Positions 24,152-32,598 of a DNA stretch of 64,000 bases are shown in pieces. This DNA is from Bacteroidota bacterium (lineage in GTDB: Bacteria > Bacteroidota > Bacteroidia > Chitinophagales > Chitinophagaceae). Below the pieces are notes generated by a model that was not told the DNA's origin, ran no database searches, and saw only the letters and a list, made by a program, of their open reading frames with translations. The stretch spans positions 124,001 through 188,000 of the forward strand of contig JAUZOD010000001.1 in the NCBI GenBank assembly GCA_030706635.1, in the 5' to 3' direction. Position 1 is the first letter of the stretch. Each line of letters opens with the position of its first letter. The translations under genes and the position numbers were made by a program.

Positions 24152-26959
24152 TCAGGTCAATGCTCTTTCCAAAAAATCTACAGGCAATTCATGCGTTGGA
24201 TTAAATGCGGGACCGACAGCATAGTTCAACAGAGAATTTTTCAACTGCCGGGCAGCCGGCCGGCTATCTGCATCTGTATCCAGGTCCAGCGCACAGATCA
24301 ATAATTTCCCCTTTCCGACGCGCGTTTCAAAAATAAGCCCGAGTTTATAGTTGCGTTCATAATTGTCGATCATCTGAACAATGGGTCGATAGTCTGCCGG
24401 CGTTTCGTTGAGAATAATGCACTTGGATCTGTCAGACACGTCTCCCCAATCATGTTTTTTTTCATCCCCGGCAATTTCATAAGAATCCATGGCGGTAAAC
24501 CTTCCCAGAATATCCGCCCATTGCCAGTCGCTGTGCGACTCCGTTGGAAATCCTGATAACGCGGGATGTTCCGGATCACACAGAATACTCAATGTGCCGA
24601 TCTGGTTAAAAAGGCGAAGGTTCCAAAAAGCGGGCATGAACGAACCGGGTATGGCGTTTTTTCCTTTAGTTACCGGGGGAAACTGTCTGGTCGCGTCCGG
24701 GCCCAGCATCTCTCTTTTTATTTCGAACAGGCCCTGTTTCGGAGAGGAAAATAAAACGACGCGGGCCCCGTTTGAAAGCGCCTGGCGCGTCCCGGGATCG
24801 AAGACATTGGTTACATGCACTTCATGATTTTGAACAACCGGCCTGATTTCAGGATATACCCAAATATTCCAATGATTGGTATTGCCACCCGCACAAAGAC
24901 TAACTATAAGTTGCGCCGGTTCTGATATATCATTTAAGGACACTTTAATTTCATCCCATTTATTCAATTTCCCTGTTGTAATTGTTTTCTTCGGGAAAGC
25001 TCCGCTATATAATAATTTATCTTTTGTGCTTTCGATTTTCCATTGTGCGCCGGTAAAAATATCACCGGGGCCGTAATGAGCAATTTCTGCTTTCGCCACG
25101 AAAGTTTCCGTGCTGGTGTAAATTCTCCGGGGCATACGCAGTAAACAAACCGTTGGCCCGCAGAAACGCCGGAATGCCTCCGGCGTGATCAGCCCTTTGG
25201 AATCCCAGAACGCGTCCAGCCATCCGATGATGGCGCATCCTTCACCGGGAAAATCCCGCGCCTCCACGATTTGAAATCCGCCGTGGGGATAGGTTCGCAG
25301 GCAACCCTCAATTTCTTCTTTGTAGAGAGATACCGCAAATTTTCCGCTTTCCAGGGCAAATACCTTGTTCTGATCCAACATCTCATGCTCAGCAAGCGAT
25401 CGCTGAAAGCGTTCATAGTTATGCGGTTTAAGCGTTCCGGTAAATTTGGGTAACTGGCCGAAATCGGGATAGCTGGACCATTGACCGACTTCGTGCGCCA
25501 GGGTGGGCAGATCGAGTGCCTGATATTTACGAACGTCAGGATCATCTATCAATGACCACCTGTCCCAATCGGTGCGGGGACCTTTTATACCGCGCTGACC
25601 AATCTCTGTTCCTCTTTCGGCGTAGTCGCCATTTGCTCTTACGTCTCCGTTCTGACAGCGATACAATCTCCGGCCGTCCTTCTTTCTTCCTTTGTTAACC
25701 AATACCTCCATCGGGCCACCGGATTCATTGCCCATGGCCATAAAAGCAAAAGAAGGGTGATTTCCATAACTGTCCAGAATAAGGTAGAGTTCATCCAGCA
25801 GGAATTGATCGCGCTTCTCATCTTCTCCGAATTCCGGAGCGCCCATTGACCAAAATGGAATCTCAATCTGCAGGAAGATGCCCAAGTCATCTGCAGCCTG
25901 GAAAGCGGCTTCGGGCGGACACCAGGAATTAAAGCGCATAAAATTAAATCCGTACGATTGAACGATCTGCAAAACACGCGTCCATGATTTCTTATCCATC
26001 GGTGGATATCCCGTCAACGGATATACGCATTCATTTACGGGTCCTCTCATCATCACCGGCCGGCCATTGATCCTGAACTGACCCTTCTCCGCGGTCATCA
26101 TACTGAGACCATAAGAAATCGTTTTTCTATCCGTATAACGAGTTGAATGAAGCACGAGGGTCAGGCTGTTTATCCGGGGAGAAAATTCATCCCAGGGAGT
26201 GCCGGCCTGAAAAGGGATATTAAACAGACCGCCCCCGACCGGTATGGAAATAGTTTGTTGTAACAGGCCGGCCTGTTGTGGCTCTCCGGTGGCATTGCCA
26301 ATCTTTACCTGGAGATGACCGGCGTAAACCTGAACATCACGGATCCATAGCAGGTCTGTTGCCCGCCAGGTTATTTTTCCGATGATTCCGTTCCAATTCC
26401 CCTGTGTATCATCGGTGATGGCAAAACCCCATTTCCCTATGGCTAATTTATAGCTGTTGTCTATCCGTATGCTCAGGGTGTGTTTGCCCGGAGAAACGAT
26501 TCCCAGATCATAGAGATGAGGAGCAGATAGGCTCGATTGCGAGCCATAGAGTTTTCCATCGAGCCATACCGAAGATGCCCAGTGACATCTTTCCAGGAAC
26601 AACTCCAACCGTTTCCCATTCCATGTGTCGGGAACCTCTACTATTCTTTGATACCAGGCCGCTCCTTCATACTTTATGGACCGTGTTAACCGCTCCACTT
26701 CAGGTATGGTTGTTTTTACACCAAACCCGCGTTGTTCACAGGAACCCGGTAGTTGGATATTATCCGTTAGCGCTTGATCAAACCATCTATCCGCTTCGCC
26801 ATTGTTCCCGGGATCAAGGCGGAATTTCCATTGACCGGCTAAGGATTGCTCATTGGGTGTTAGCAGTTCTGAATTATTCGCCAGGCTGGCTCCTGGCAAG
26901 AGAGAGAAACCAATGGCCGAAGCCATTATATTCTGCAAAAAGTCACGCCTTGAGTTCAA
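24152..26959 (-). CDS. GH2-family glycosidase, Tat-type export signal, TTG start
   Basis: 935 residues from TTG at 26959. The TTG is chosen because the twin-arginine signal NSRRDFLQ needs it; the next ATG (26926) would remove it. Domains: jelly-roll sugar-binding domain (about 40-190), immunoglobulin-like domain (200-300), TIM barrel (300-600) with the GH2 acid/base in AMGNESGG near residue 410, then C-terminal beta domains. Family activities include beta-galactosidase, beta-glucuronidase and beta-mannosidase. The start overlaps the stop of the HD oxygenase gene as TTGA, so the gene is translationally coupled and belongs to the phosphonate operon. Acting on the glycan part of a phosphonate-bearing substrate is an inference. 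Confidence 0.85.
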   Translation of the reverse strand: MNSRRDFLQNIMASAIGFSLLPGASLANNSELLTPNEQSLAGQWKFRLDPGNNGEADRWFDQALTDNIQLPGSCEQRGFGVKTTIPEVERLTRSIKYEGAAWYQRIVEVPDTWNGKRLELFLERCHWASSVWLDGKLYGSQSSLSAPHLYDLGIVSPGKHTLSIRIDNSYKLAIGKWGFAITDDTQGNWNGIIGKITWRATDLLWIRDVQVYAGHLQVKIGNATGEPQQAGLLQQTISIPVGGGLFNIPFQAGTPWDEFSPRINSLTLVLHSTRYTDRKTISYGLSMMTAEKGQFRINGRPVMMRGPVNECVYPLTGYPPMDKKSWTRVLQIVQSYGFNFMRFNSWCPPEAAFQAADDLGIFLQIEIPFWSMGAPEFGEDEKRDQFLLDELYLILDSYGNHPSFAFMAMGNESGGPMEVLVNKGRKKDGRRLYRCQNGDVRANGDYAERGTEIGQRGIKGPRTDWDRWSLIDDPDVRKYQALDLPTLAHEVGQWSSYPDFGQLPKFTGTLKPHNYERFQRSLAEHEMLDQNKVFALESGKFAVSLYKEEIEGCLRTYPHGGFQIVEARDFPGEGCAIIGWLDAFWDSKGLITPEAFRRFCGPTVCLLRMPRRIYTSTETFVAKAEIAHYGPGDIFTGAQWKIESTKDKLLYSGAFPKKTITTGKLNKWDEIKVSLNDISEPAQLIVSLCAGGNTNHWNIWVYPEIRPVVQNHEVHVTNVFDPGTRQALSNGARVVLFSSPKQGLFEIKREMLGPDATRQFPPVTKGKNAIPGSFMPAFWNLRLFNQIGTLSILCDPEHPALSGFPTESHSDWQWADILGRFTAMDSYEIAGDEKKHDWGDVSDRSKCIILNETPADYRPIVQMIDNYERNYKLGLIFETRVGKGKLLICALDLDTDADSRPAARQLKNSLLNYAVGPAFNPTHELPVDFLERALT

Positions 26960-27543
26960 CTGGAGGCATTGCGTTCCTTTAAATAATTCTCCACGTCTTT
27001 GATATATTCCTGCATCGGCACCATTTTCAGGTCGCGTTCTTTCGCGCCTTCATCCCAGAATCTCACCCGGATGATGTCTTCAAAATAAGGTTGCTTTTCG
27101 AATTCAGCTGCTTCCGCCTCATTCATCGGGCCGCCCTGATATTCCAGTGTTTTCAGGCTCGCCAGAGATAGTTTTTCCTTATATCCCGGTTTCGCAGTCA
27201 CTAAATATCGTTTGGCATCAACATGTTTATCCACCACGGCGCAGATCCTGTCAGAAAATCCGCGGGATGCCAGGTATTTGGCGCCAATGCCCTCATGGTT
27301 CACAACACCAAAATTACCCATAGCTTCAGTCTTTTGCTGGTGACGAAGCAAATGACCGATATCATGGAGGAATGCGCCAAGCACCAGCTCAACATCCGCT
27401 CCTTCACGCTGGGCCTGCATAGCGCACTGCACCATATGGGAAGTCTGGGAGACCGGCTCGCCATCATAATCCTCATCTCCGTATTTTTCAAATAAAAAGA
27501 GCAGGTCTTTGCTTATCTGGCTGGCGTCTAATTCTTTCTCCAT
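26956..27543 (-). CDS. PhnZ-type HD-domain diiron oxygenase for hydroxy-aminoalkylphosphonates
   Basis: 195 residues. All iron ligands of the PhnZ/TmpB group can be placed: His36, His60-Asp61 (FLHDIGH), His83, His107 and Asp164. Tyr26 and Glu29 (YDGEP) match the substrate-gating Tyr24 and Glu27 of PhnZ with the same spacing. PhnZ cleaves (R)-1-hydroxy-2-aminoethylphosphonate with oxygen to glycine and phosphate. The usual partner hydroxylase (PhnY* or TmpA) is not in this window. The gene follows PhnW by 74 bases and overlaps the GH2 start by four bases. Residue numbers of the reference enzyme are from memory. Substrate might differ in N-methylation. Confidence 0.85.
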   Translation of the reverse strand: MEKELDASQISKDLLFLFEKYGDEDYDGEPVSQTSHMVQCAMQAQREGADVELVLGAFLHDIGHLLRHQQKTEAMGNFGVVNHEGIGAKYLASRGFSDRICAVVDKHVDAKRYLVTAKPGYKEKLSLASLKTLEYQGGPMNEAEAAEFEKQPYFEDIIRVRFWDEGAKERDLKMVPMQEYIKDVENYLKERNASS

Positions 27544-27617
27544 ATAATGATATATTTTAAGTTCTGCCGAATTGTAAAAATAAATATCTCTTCGTCACAA
27601 AAATATAATATTTACGA

Positions 27618-28739
27618 TTACGCTGTTACCGTCAGGGAAATCTTCTCTTCGGCCAGCACTTCCCTTATGGCAACTATCAGCGCCGACACATCATCCGGGA
27701 ATATTTGCCCGATATTGCCAATACGGAAAGCATTGGCTTTACTCAGTTTTCCGGGATAGATCACAAACCCGCGGTCATTCAGTTTATTGTAGAAGCGGTC
27801 GAAATTGAAATGTGGATTATCCGGATAAAGAAAAGAGGTAATGATATAACCCTGAATCTCCTTATTGAGGTATTGCGAAAATCCCAGCTCTTTCATTCCT
27901 TTATCCAAAACCATTTTATTGGTTCTGTACCGTTTTTCCCTGGCACTGACCCCTCCTTCCGCTTCGAGCTCTTTCAGCGCCTGACGAAACGCCATAATGC
28001 TTAGGGTTGGCGGCGTGAAGCGGAACTGACCGTTGGTTTCAAGCCCCTTCCACTGATCATAGAGATCGAGGCTCAGACTCCTGGCCTGTCCTTTTGCTTT
28101 TGCCAGTTCAGCGTTTTTGCACAGCACAAAAGCAAATCCTGGAACGCCTTCAATACATTTGTTTGATGATGAAACCAGAAAATCAATCTGGCTTTCTTTT
28201 ATATCCAATTCAATGCCACCAAAACTGCTCATCGCATCTACAATGAATACGGCATTCTGTTTCCTGCACACCGCCCCGATCTCTGCGATCGGATTGAACA
28301 GACCGGTTGTGGTTTCACTGTGAATACAGGCTACATGGGTAATCTCCGGATGCGCCTGCAGATATTTCAGGCTGGCTTCGGGTGTAACGATCTCATCTTC
28401 TTCAAAACGCAATACCTGGTGGTTCAACTGATGAATGACGGCCATCTTCACGATGCGCTCCCCATAAGCTCCATTGACGAGCACCAGCAATGTATCATTC
28501 TTCTTAATTACGCTGCTGACCACGCTTTCTATTCCGAATGTCCCCGAGCCCTGCATAATCACGCACTCATATCCTTCTTCTTTCGATATATGGCCGATGC
28601 GCATCAATTCACTGCCGATCTCTTTGACGGCGTTCACAAATTCGTGATCCCTGGATCCGACATCCTCCAGCATGGCTTGTTTTACCGTTTCGGAAGTGGT
28701 CAGCGGCCCCGGCGTAAAAAGCAGTTTTCTTACTCGCAT
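27618..28739 (-). CDS. phnW: 2-aminoethylphosphonate:pyruvate transaminase
   Basis: 373 residues, the usual PhnW length. LLFTPGPLTTSETVKQAM and DVGSRDHEF are the characteristic opening blocks. Lys194 in SSSNKCIEG is the PLP lysine at the same number as in Salmonella PhnW, and Asp168 in VDAMSSFGG binds the cofactor nitrogen. The enzyme moves the amino group of 2-aminoethylphosphonate (AEP) to pyruvate, giving phosphonoacetaldehyde and alanine in the cytoplasm. The next steps, PhnY and PhnA, are encoded upstream in the same operon. No phosphonatase PhnX is seen, so the oxidative route is used. Confidence 0.95.
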   Translation of the reverse strand: MRVRKLLFTPGPLTTSETVKQAMLEDVGSRDHEFVNAVKEIGSELMRIGHISKEEGYECVIMQGSGTFGIESVVSSVIKKNDTLLVLVNGAYGERIVKMAVIHQLNHQVLRFEEDEIVTPEASLKYLQAHPEITHVACIHSETTTGLFNPIAEIGAVCRKQNAVFIVDAMSSFGGIELDIKESQIDFLVSSSNKCIEGVPGFAFVLCKNAELAKAKGQARSLSLDLYDQWKGLETNGQFRFTPPTLSIMAFRQALKELEAEGGVSAREKRYRTNKMVLDKGMKELGFSQYLNKEIQGYIITSFLYPDNPHFNFDRFYNKLNDRGFVIYPGKLSKANAFRIGNIGQIFPDDVSALIVAIREVLAEEKISLTVTA

Positions 28740-28791
28740 GGTTTTGTTTTTATGATGCTCCGTTAAAAATAGAATTTTTCATTTCAAAAAA

Positions 28792-30009
28792 TCATCCGCT
28801 CACTTTTGTGGATCGCGCCAGGGCACATCTGTCCAGCCATGCCGGACTGAAAGGATCAATCTGACCGAAACGTGCAATATCAAAATACGAAAAATCGAAA
28901 GGGTTAGGTCTTCCGGCAGCCAATTCCGCAAAGGCCAGTCCTACACCACCCGAAACGGATATGCCTGCTCCGACACAACCCGTAGCAAGCAGTAAATGAT
29001 GAACGCCTGGTGGTACGCCCATCGTTAAATTATTATCCGGCGTATAACCTGAAAATCCGGCTACATAAAATTTAATCCCAACATCATATACCGACGGGAA
29101 AAAGCGGGCGAGTTTGTCAATTACTTCCGTGAGGTCAGCCATGCCTTTGTCCGGGCTGAAAGAGAAATCGCTGATGTCTGCCGGAATGTTTTTGGGTGAA
29201 GCAGTGAATGATTTTTTTTCCCGGATTCCGAATAAGAGACTGCCACCTTCGGGTCTTGCATAAGCCTGTGCGTCCGGAAGCAAAACGATGGGAGAATTTA
29301 CCGGAAAGATGTCTTTCTTCTCCGTGATCCAGTACTGACTTCTTACGGGCGCCATCGGTAACCCGATACCCGCCTGTGCGGCCAGCAGGGGCGACCATGC
29401 GCCGGCGGCGATCACAACGGTGTCTGCCCGGATACTGCCTTCAGTAGTGACGACCCCGACGGCGGTATTGTTTTCCATCAAAATCTTCTCCACTTCAACA
29501 CCCTGACGAAATTCAGCTCCCTGCAACTTTGCACAGCGACTGAAAAACGTGCCCAGCAGGTAGGGATCACAGTAAGCTTCTCCGGGCAGAAAAGCAATTT
29601 TCCTGGCCTCTTCTGTTCTTAACCAGGGAGATAATTGTTGGGCTTTTTCACCTGAAATATATTCAGCCGGTTGACCGAATTCACGGGCAATTTTTATTAA
29701 TTCTGTGAGCGAGGCTTCGTTGGATTCACTGGCGGCCACGTGCATCACGCCCACGTATTTCATATCCATGCTTTCCCCCAGCAGTTTCTCCATCTCCGGA
29801 ATTACACGGTAGGTTTCCAGCGATAAGGGAACGAAATGTTTTTTTGTCCTTATTTTCGTAACCAGTGCAGCCGCGCGGCTCGTGGCTGAATTGCACAATT
29901 CGTTTCTTTCCAGAACAATCACTTTCTTATCGGGGTTGTTCCGGGTATAATAGTAGGCAATGGCACATCCGAAAATACCACCCCCAACGATGAGCACATC
30001 GGCTTTCAT
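28792..30009 (-). CDS. FAD-dependent amine oxidoreductase, phosphonate-operon type
   Basis: 405 residues of the DAO (glycine/sarcosine oxidase-like) superfamily. FAD binding is shown by VGGGIFGCAIAYYY at the start and the acidic end of the second strand (VIVLERNE). AAGAWSPLLA and FSGYTPDNNLTMG are further family blocks, and the C-terminal GCVGAGISVSGGVG closes the cofactor site. FAD oxidoreductases are known companions of phosphonate operons; PbfD oxidises N-methyl-AEP and related amines. I infer a role in bringing N-alkylated AEP into the pathway. Its start overlaps the previous stop as ATGA. Confidence 0.8.
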   Translation of the reverse strand: MKADVLIVGGGIFGCAIAYYYTRNNPDKKVIVLERNELCNSATSRAAALVTKIRTKKHFVPLSLETYRVIPEMEKLLGESMDMKYVGVMHVAASESNEASLTELIKIAREFGQPAEYISGEKAQQLSPWLRTEEARKIAFLPGEAYCDPYLLGTFFSRCAKLQGAEFRQGVEVEKILMENNTAVGVVTTEGSIRADTVVIAAGAWSPLLAAQAGIGLPMAPVRSQYWITEKKDIFPVNSPIVLLPDAQAYARPEGGSLLFGIREKKSFTASPKNIPADISDFSFSPDKGMADLTEVIDKLARFFPSVYDVGIKFYVAGFSGYTPDNNLTMGVPPGVHHLLLATGCVGAGISVSGGVGLAFAELAAGRPNPFDFSYFDIARFGQIDPFSPAWLDRCALARSTKVSG

Positions 30010-31088
30010 TTCATAACGCTGTTTACCGGTTCTCCAACAGGATGGTTTGCTGTAAAGTGAAATCCCAGGAGCATGGCCATGGTTTGAGCATACTGATCCT
30101 GGTAGATCTGACCCTGGGTTTTCTGTTCTCCCGTTGCCGGTGTGTCGGGGCCCATGACCATGAGGTAGGTCTCATCGGAATGCGGGGCTTTTTGTCCGTG
30201 TGAAGTCCACTGGCTTCCTTCTCCCCGGCCATGGTCGGGGAAAATGAGCAGGGTCGTTTGTCCTTTATAAAACGGATCCTGTTGCAGATAGTTCCACAGA
30301 TCGCTGATCATGATATCGGTCTTATTCGCCCCGTCCAGATAAAAATCATATCGGCCTCCGTGAGCATACTCATCGGTATCACCAAAATCAATGTAAACCA
30401 CTTTGGGATGTTTGGCCATGATATAAGCCTTTGACATCAGATAGGTGTCTGCATCAGGTCTTTCGCCGGGCCCAAAGATATCCGGAGAATAATGCTGAAA
30501 GCGGTTGGCTTCTTTTTGCAAGCTGGTAAGATCGTCGCCTTTCACATCTTCCCCATCGATATTCACCAGCATGCCATTCCGGTCGCGGTTGAGTATACGC
30601 GCCACCGCATCCCAGGAAGCAAAGCTGACCACTTTTCCTTCATAGCCCTTTTTCTTATTGATGAATTCCAATACATTCTCGTTGGGGTTATCGGGATAGT
30701 CGTTGGAATTGACAGCCGGATCAAAGTAACCAGTCTGTACTTCACTGCGTCCCGGATAAGAAAACCAGAATGTATTCCGGACATTCACTTTATTGCCGAG
30801 GTCCCTGTTGCCATACAATTGCCCATACTGTGCGATGTGCTGCCATACAAAAGGCATGAGTTTTTCCCGCCGGGTCTGTTCATCCGGACCCCAGAATTTT
30901 TGCACGTATCTGGCGGAATCTATGGAATTGTATTTTTTCGAGAATATCAGGCTGGAATCCGCTCCGCGGAAAAGTTCATGCCAGCGAAATCCATCCATGG
31001 AAATCATGATGATATTCTTCGTTTTGAAAGGCTGTGCGGATACAGCAGTCACCAAAAACAACGCGGCGACAATGATCAATGCTTTCAT
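30006..31088 (-). CDS. Secreted alkaline-phosphatase-superfamily hydrolase
   Basis: 360 residues with a signal peptide cut near residue 18 (VSAQP). Metal ligands of the superfamily are visible: Asp32 in ISMDGF, Asp/His in DTDEYAHGG, and Asp-His in FPDHGRGEG. The nucleophile is expected in FWFSYPGRSEVQTG (105-118). Similar proteins in Bacteroidota are labelled phosphoglyceromutase or type I phosphodiesterase without proof. It lies inside the phosphonate operon, 19 bases after PhnY and overlapping the FAD gene, so a phosphoester or phosphonate-ester substrate in the periplasm is likely. Freeing AEP from a glycan or lipid ester is a reasonable inference. Confidence 0.8.
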   Translation of the reverse strand: MKALIIVAALFLVTAVSAQPFKTKNIIMISMDGFRWHELFRGADSSLIFSKKYNSIDSARYVQKFWGPDEQTRREKLMPFVWQHIAQYGQLYGNRDLGNKVNVRNTFWFSYPGRSEVQTGYFDPAVNSNDYPDNPNENVLEFINKKKGYEGKVVSFASWDAVARILNRDRNGMLVNIDGEDVKGDDLTSLQKEANRFQHYSPDIFGPGERPDADTYLMSKAYIMAKHPKVVYIDFGDTDEYAHGGRYDFYLDGANKTDIMISDLWNYLQQDPFYKGQTTLLIFPDHGRGEGSQWTSHGQKAPHSDETYLMVMGPDTPATGEQKTQGQIYQDQYAQTMAMLLGFHFTANHPVGEPVNSVMK

Positions 31089-31107
31089 GCCAGAGGAAAT
31101 TTTATGT

Positions 31108-32589
31108 TTACCAGGCCATTGAAAATGTCTTCACGAAAGTGAAACATTTAATAGCTTCTATCACCCCTTCTTTAATGCCCAGGCCTGAATCTTTAATTCC
31201 GCCAAAGGGGGAACTCTCAATACGATAGCCCGGCACTTCGTTAATATTTACGGTTCCAACCTTAAGTTCTTTTACAAACCGGATAGCGTGTTCCATATTT
31301 TTGGTCACCACGCCGGAGGATAAACCGAAATCTGTGGAGTTGGATAAAGCAATAGCATCATCAATATCTTTAAATCCAAGAATGGGAGCCAGCGGACCAA
31401 AAGATTCCTGCATGACCATCTGGGCATCCCGGGGAACATCAACGATTACGGTCGGCTCCAGCAAGGCGCCCTGCCGTTTACCTCCCATCAGTACTTTGGC
31501 ACCCTGTTCCACCGCTTTCTTAACAACCGATTCCAGGTAGATCGCAGATTGTTCATCAATCACAGTACCCACTTTTGTTTCCGGGTCTGCGGGATCCCCG
31601 CAGGTATATTCTTTTGTTTTTTCCAATAAGCGTTTCGTAAATACTTCCCGGATACTGTCCTGCACCAGGATACGCTTAACCGCTGTGCAGCGCTGACCTG
31701 AGTTCCGGTAGGCACCTTCTGCGGCAAGTGTTACGGCCAGATCCATGTCTGCATCTTCTAAAATGATCAGCGGATCGTTACCGCCCAGTTCGAGGATCAC
31801 TTTTTTATAGCCCGCCGTTTCTGCTATTCTTTTACCCACGGCTACGCTGCCGGTAAATGATACGAGATCAATACGCGGATCTTTCACCAAAATCTCCGCC
31901 ACTTCTTTTGTAGGTCCCAGCAAAACGCTTAACATGTAGTGTGGCAATCCCGCCTGATATAATAACTCAGCCAATTTAATAGCCGTTAAAGGTGTTTTCT
32001 CTGAAGGCTTCAAAATAACCGGGGTTCCGGCGGCAATAGCCGGAGCGATTTTGTGAACAACCTGGTTCAGGGGATGATTGAACGGGGTGATGGCAACCGC
32101 CAATTTCAGCGGTTCCCGCAGGGTGAATATTTTTCTTGCTTTGCCGCTGGGAGAAATATCGCATGAAAAGATCTGTCCGTCATCTTTTAAACATTCGATG
32201 GCGGCGAACATCAATACATCATGTGCGCGGCCCGTTTCATACCGGCCTTCTTTTATTGCCAGGCCGGATTCCGCGCTGATCGTCTGCGCAAATTCTTCCT
32301 TCCGCTCCATCAGCAGCTGTCTGGTTTTCTCCAGGATGCTGTAGCGCTCATATCTCGATAATCGGGGTCCGCCTTTCAATGCCGTACGGATGGCCAGTTC
32401 GGTATGGGATGCATTGACCAGTTGGACCGTTCCCACGATGCGGCGGTCATAAGGACTGTAAACTGTAAGGATATTTTCAGAACTGACCGGCTTTCCATCC
32501 ACCCAGCAATTCATGTTCATCGCCGCCGCATCATATCCGTTTTCTGCGCCAGCCTTTTTTGAAGGCTGGGCATCTGTTGCTATACTCAT
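31108..32589 (-). CDS. phnY: Phosphonoacetaldehyde dehydrogenase
   Basis: 493 residues of the aldehyde dehydrogenase superfamily. Cys301 in NSGQRCTAVKR is the nucleophile, with the Arg-Cys-Thr-Ala-Val-Lys-Arg form typical of phosphonoacetaldehyde dehydrogenase. Glu267 in LELGGNDP is the general base and FTGSVAVG (245-252) binds NAD. The N-terminal 23 residues before MNMNCWVDG look like a variable extension. The enzyme oxidises phosphonoacetaldehyde from PhnW to phosphonoacetate for PhnA. It starts nine bases after the phnA stop. Assignment is helped strongly by the neighbours. Confidence 0.93.
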   Translation of the reverse strand: MSIATDAQPSKKAGAENGYDAAAMNMNCWVDGKPVSSENILTVYSPYDRRIVGTVQLVNASHTELAIRTALKGGPRLSRYERYSILEKTRQLLMERKEEFAQTISAESGLAIKEGRYETGRAHDVLMFAAIECLKDDGQIFSCDISPSGKARKIFTLREPLKLAVAITPFNHPLNQVVHKIAPAIAAGTPVILKPSEKTPLTAIKLAELLYQAGLPHYMLSVLLGPTKEVAEILVKDPRIDLVSFTGSVAVGKRIAETAGYKKVILELGGNDPLIILEDADMDLAVTLAAEGAYRNSGQRCTAVKRILVQDSIREVFTKRLLEKTKEYTCGDPADPETKVGTVIDEQSAIYLESVVKKAVEQGAKVLMGGKRQGALLEPTVIVDVPRDAQMVMQESFGPLAPILGFKDIDDAIALSNSTDFGLSSGVVTKNMEHAIRFVKELKVGTVNINEVPGYRIESSPFGGIKDSGLGIKEGVIEAIKCFTFVKTFSMAW

Positions 32590-32598
32590 ACTCCGTGT

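Noticed and set aside
30492-31142. Plus-strand 216-residue frame
   Set aside because: It is antisense to the secreted phosphatase-superfamily gene, which has signal peptide and metal motifs.
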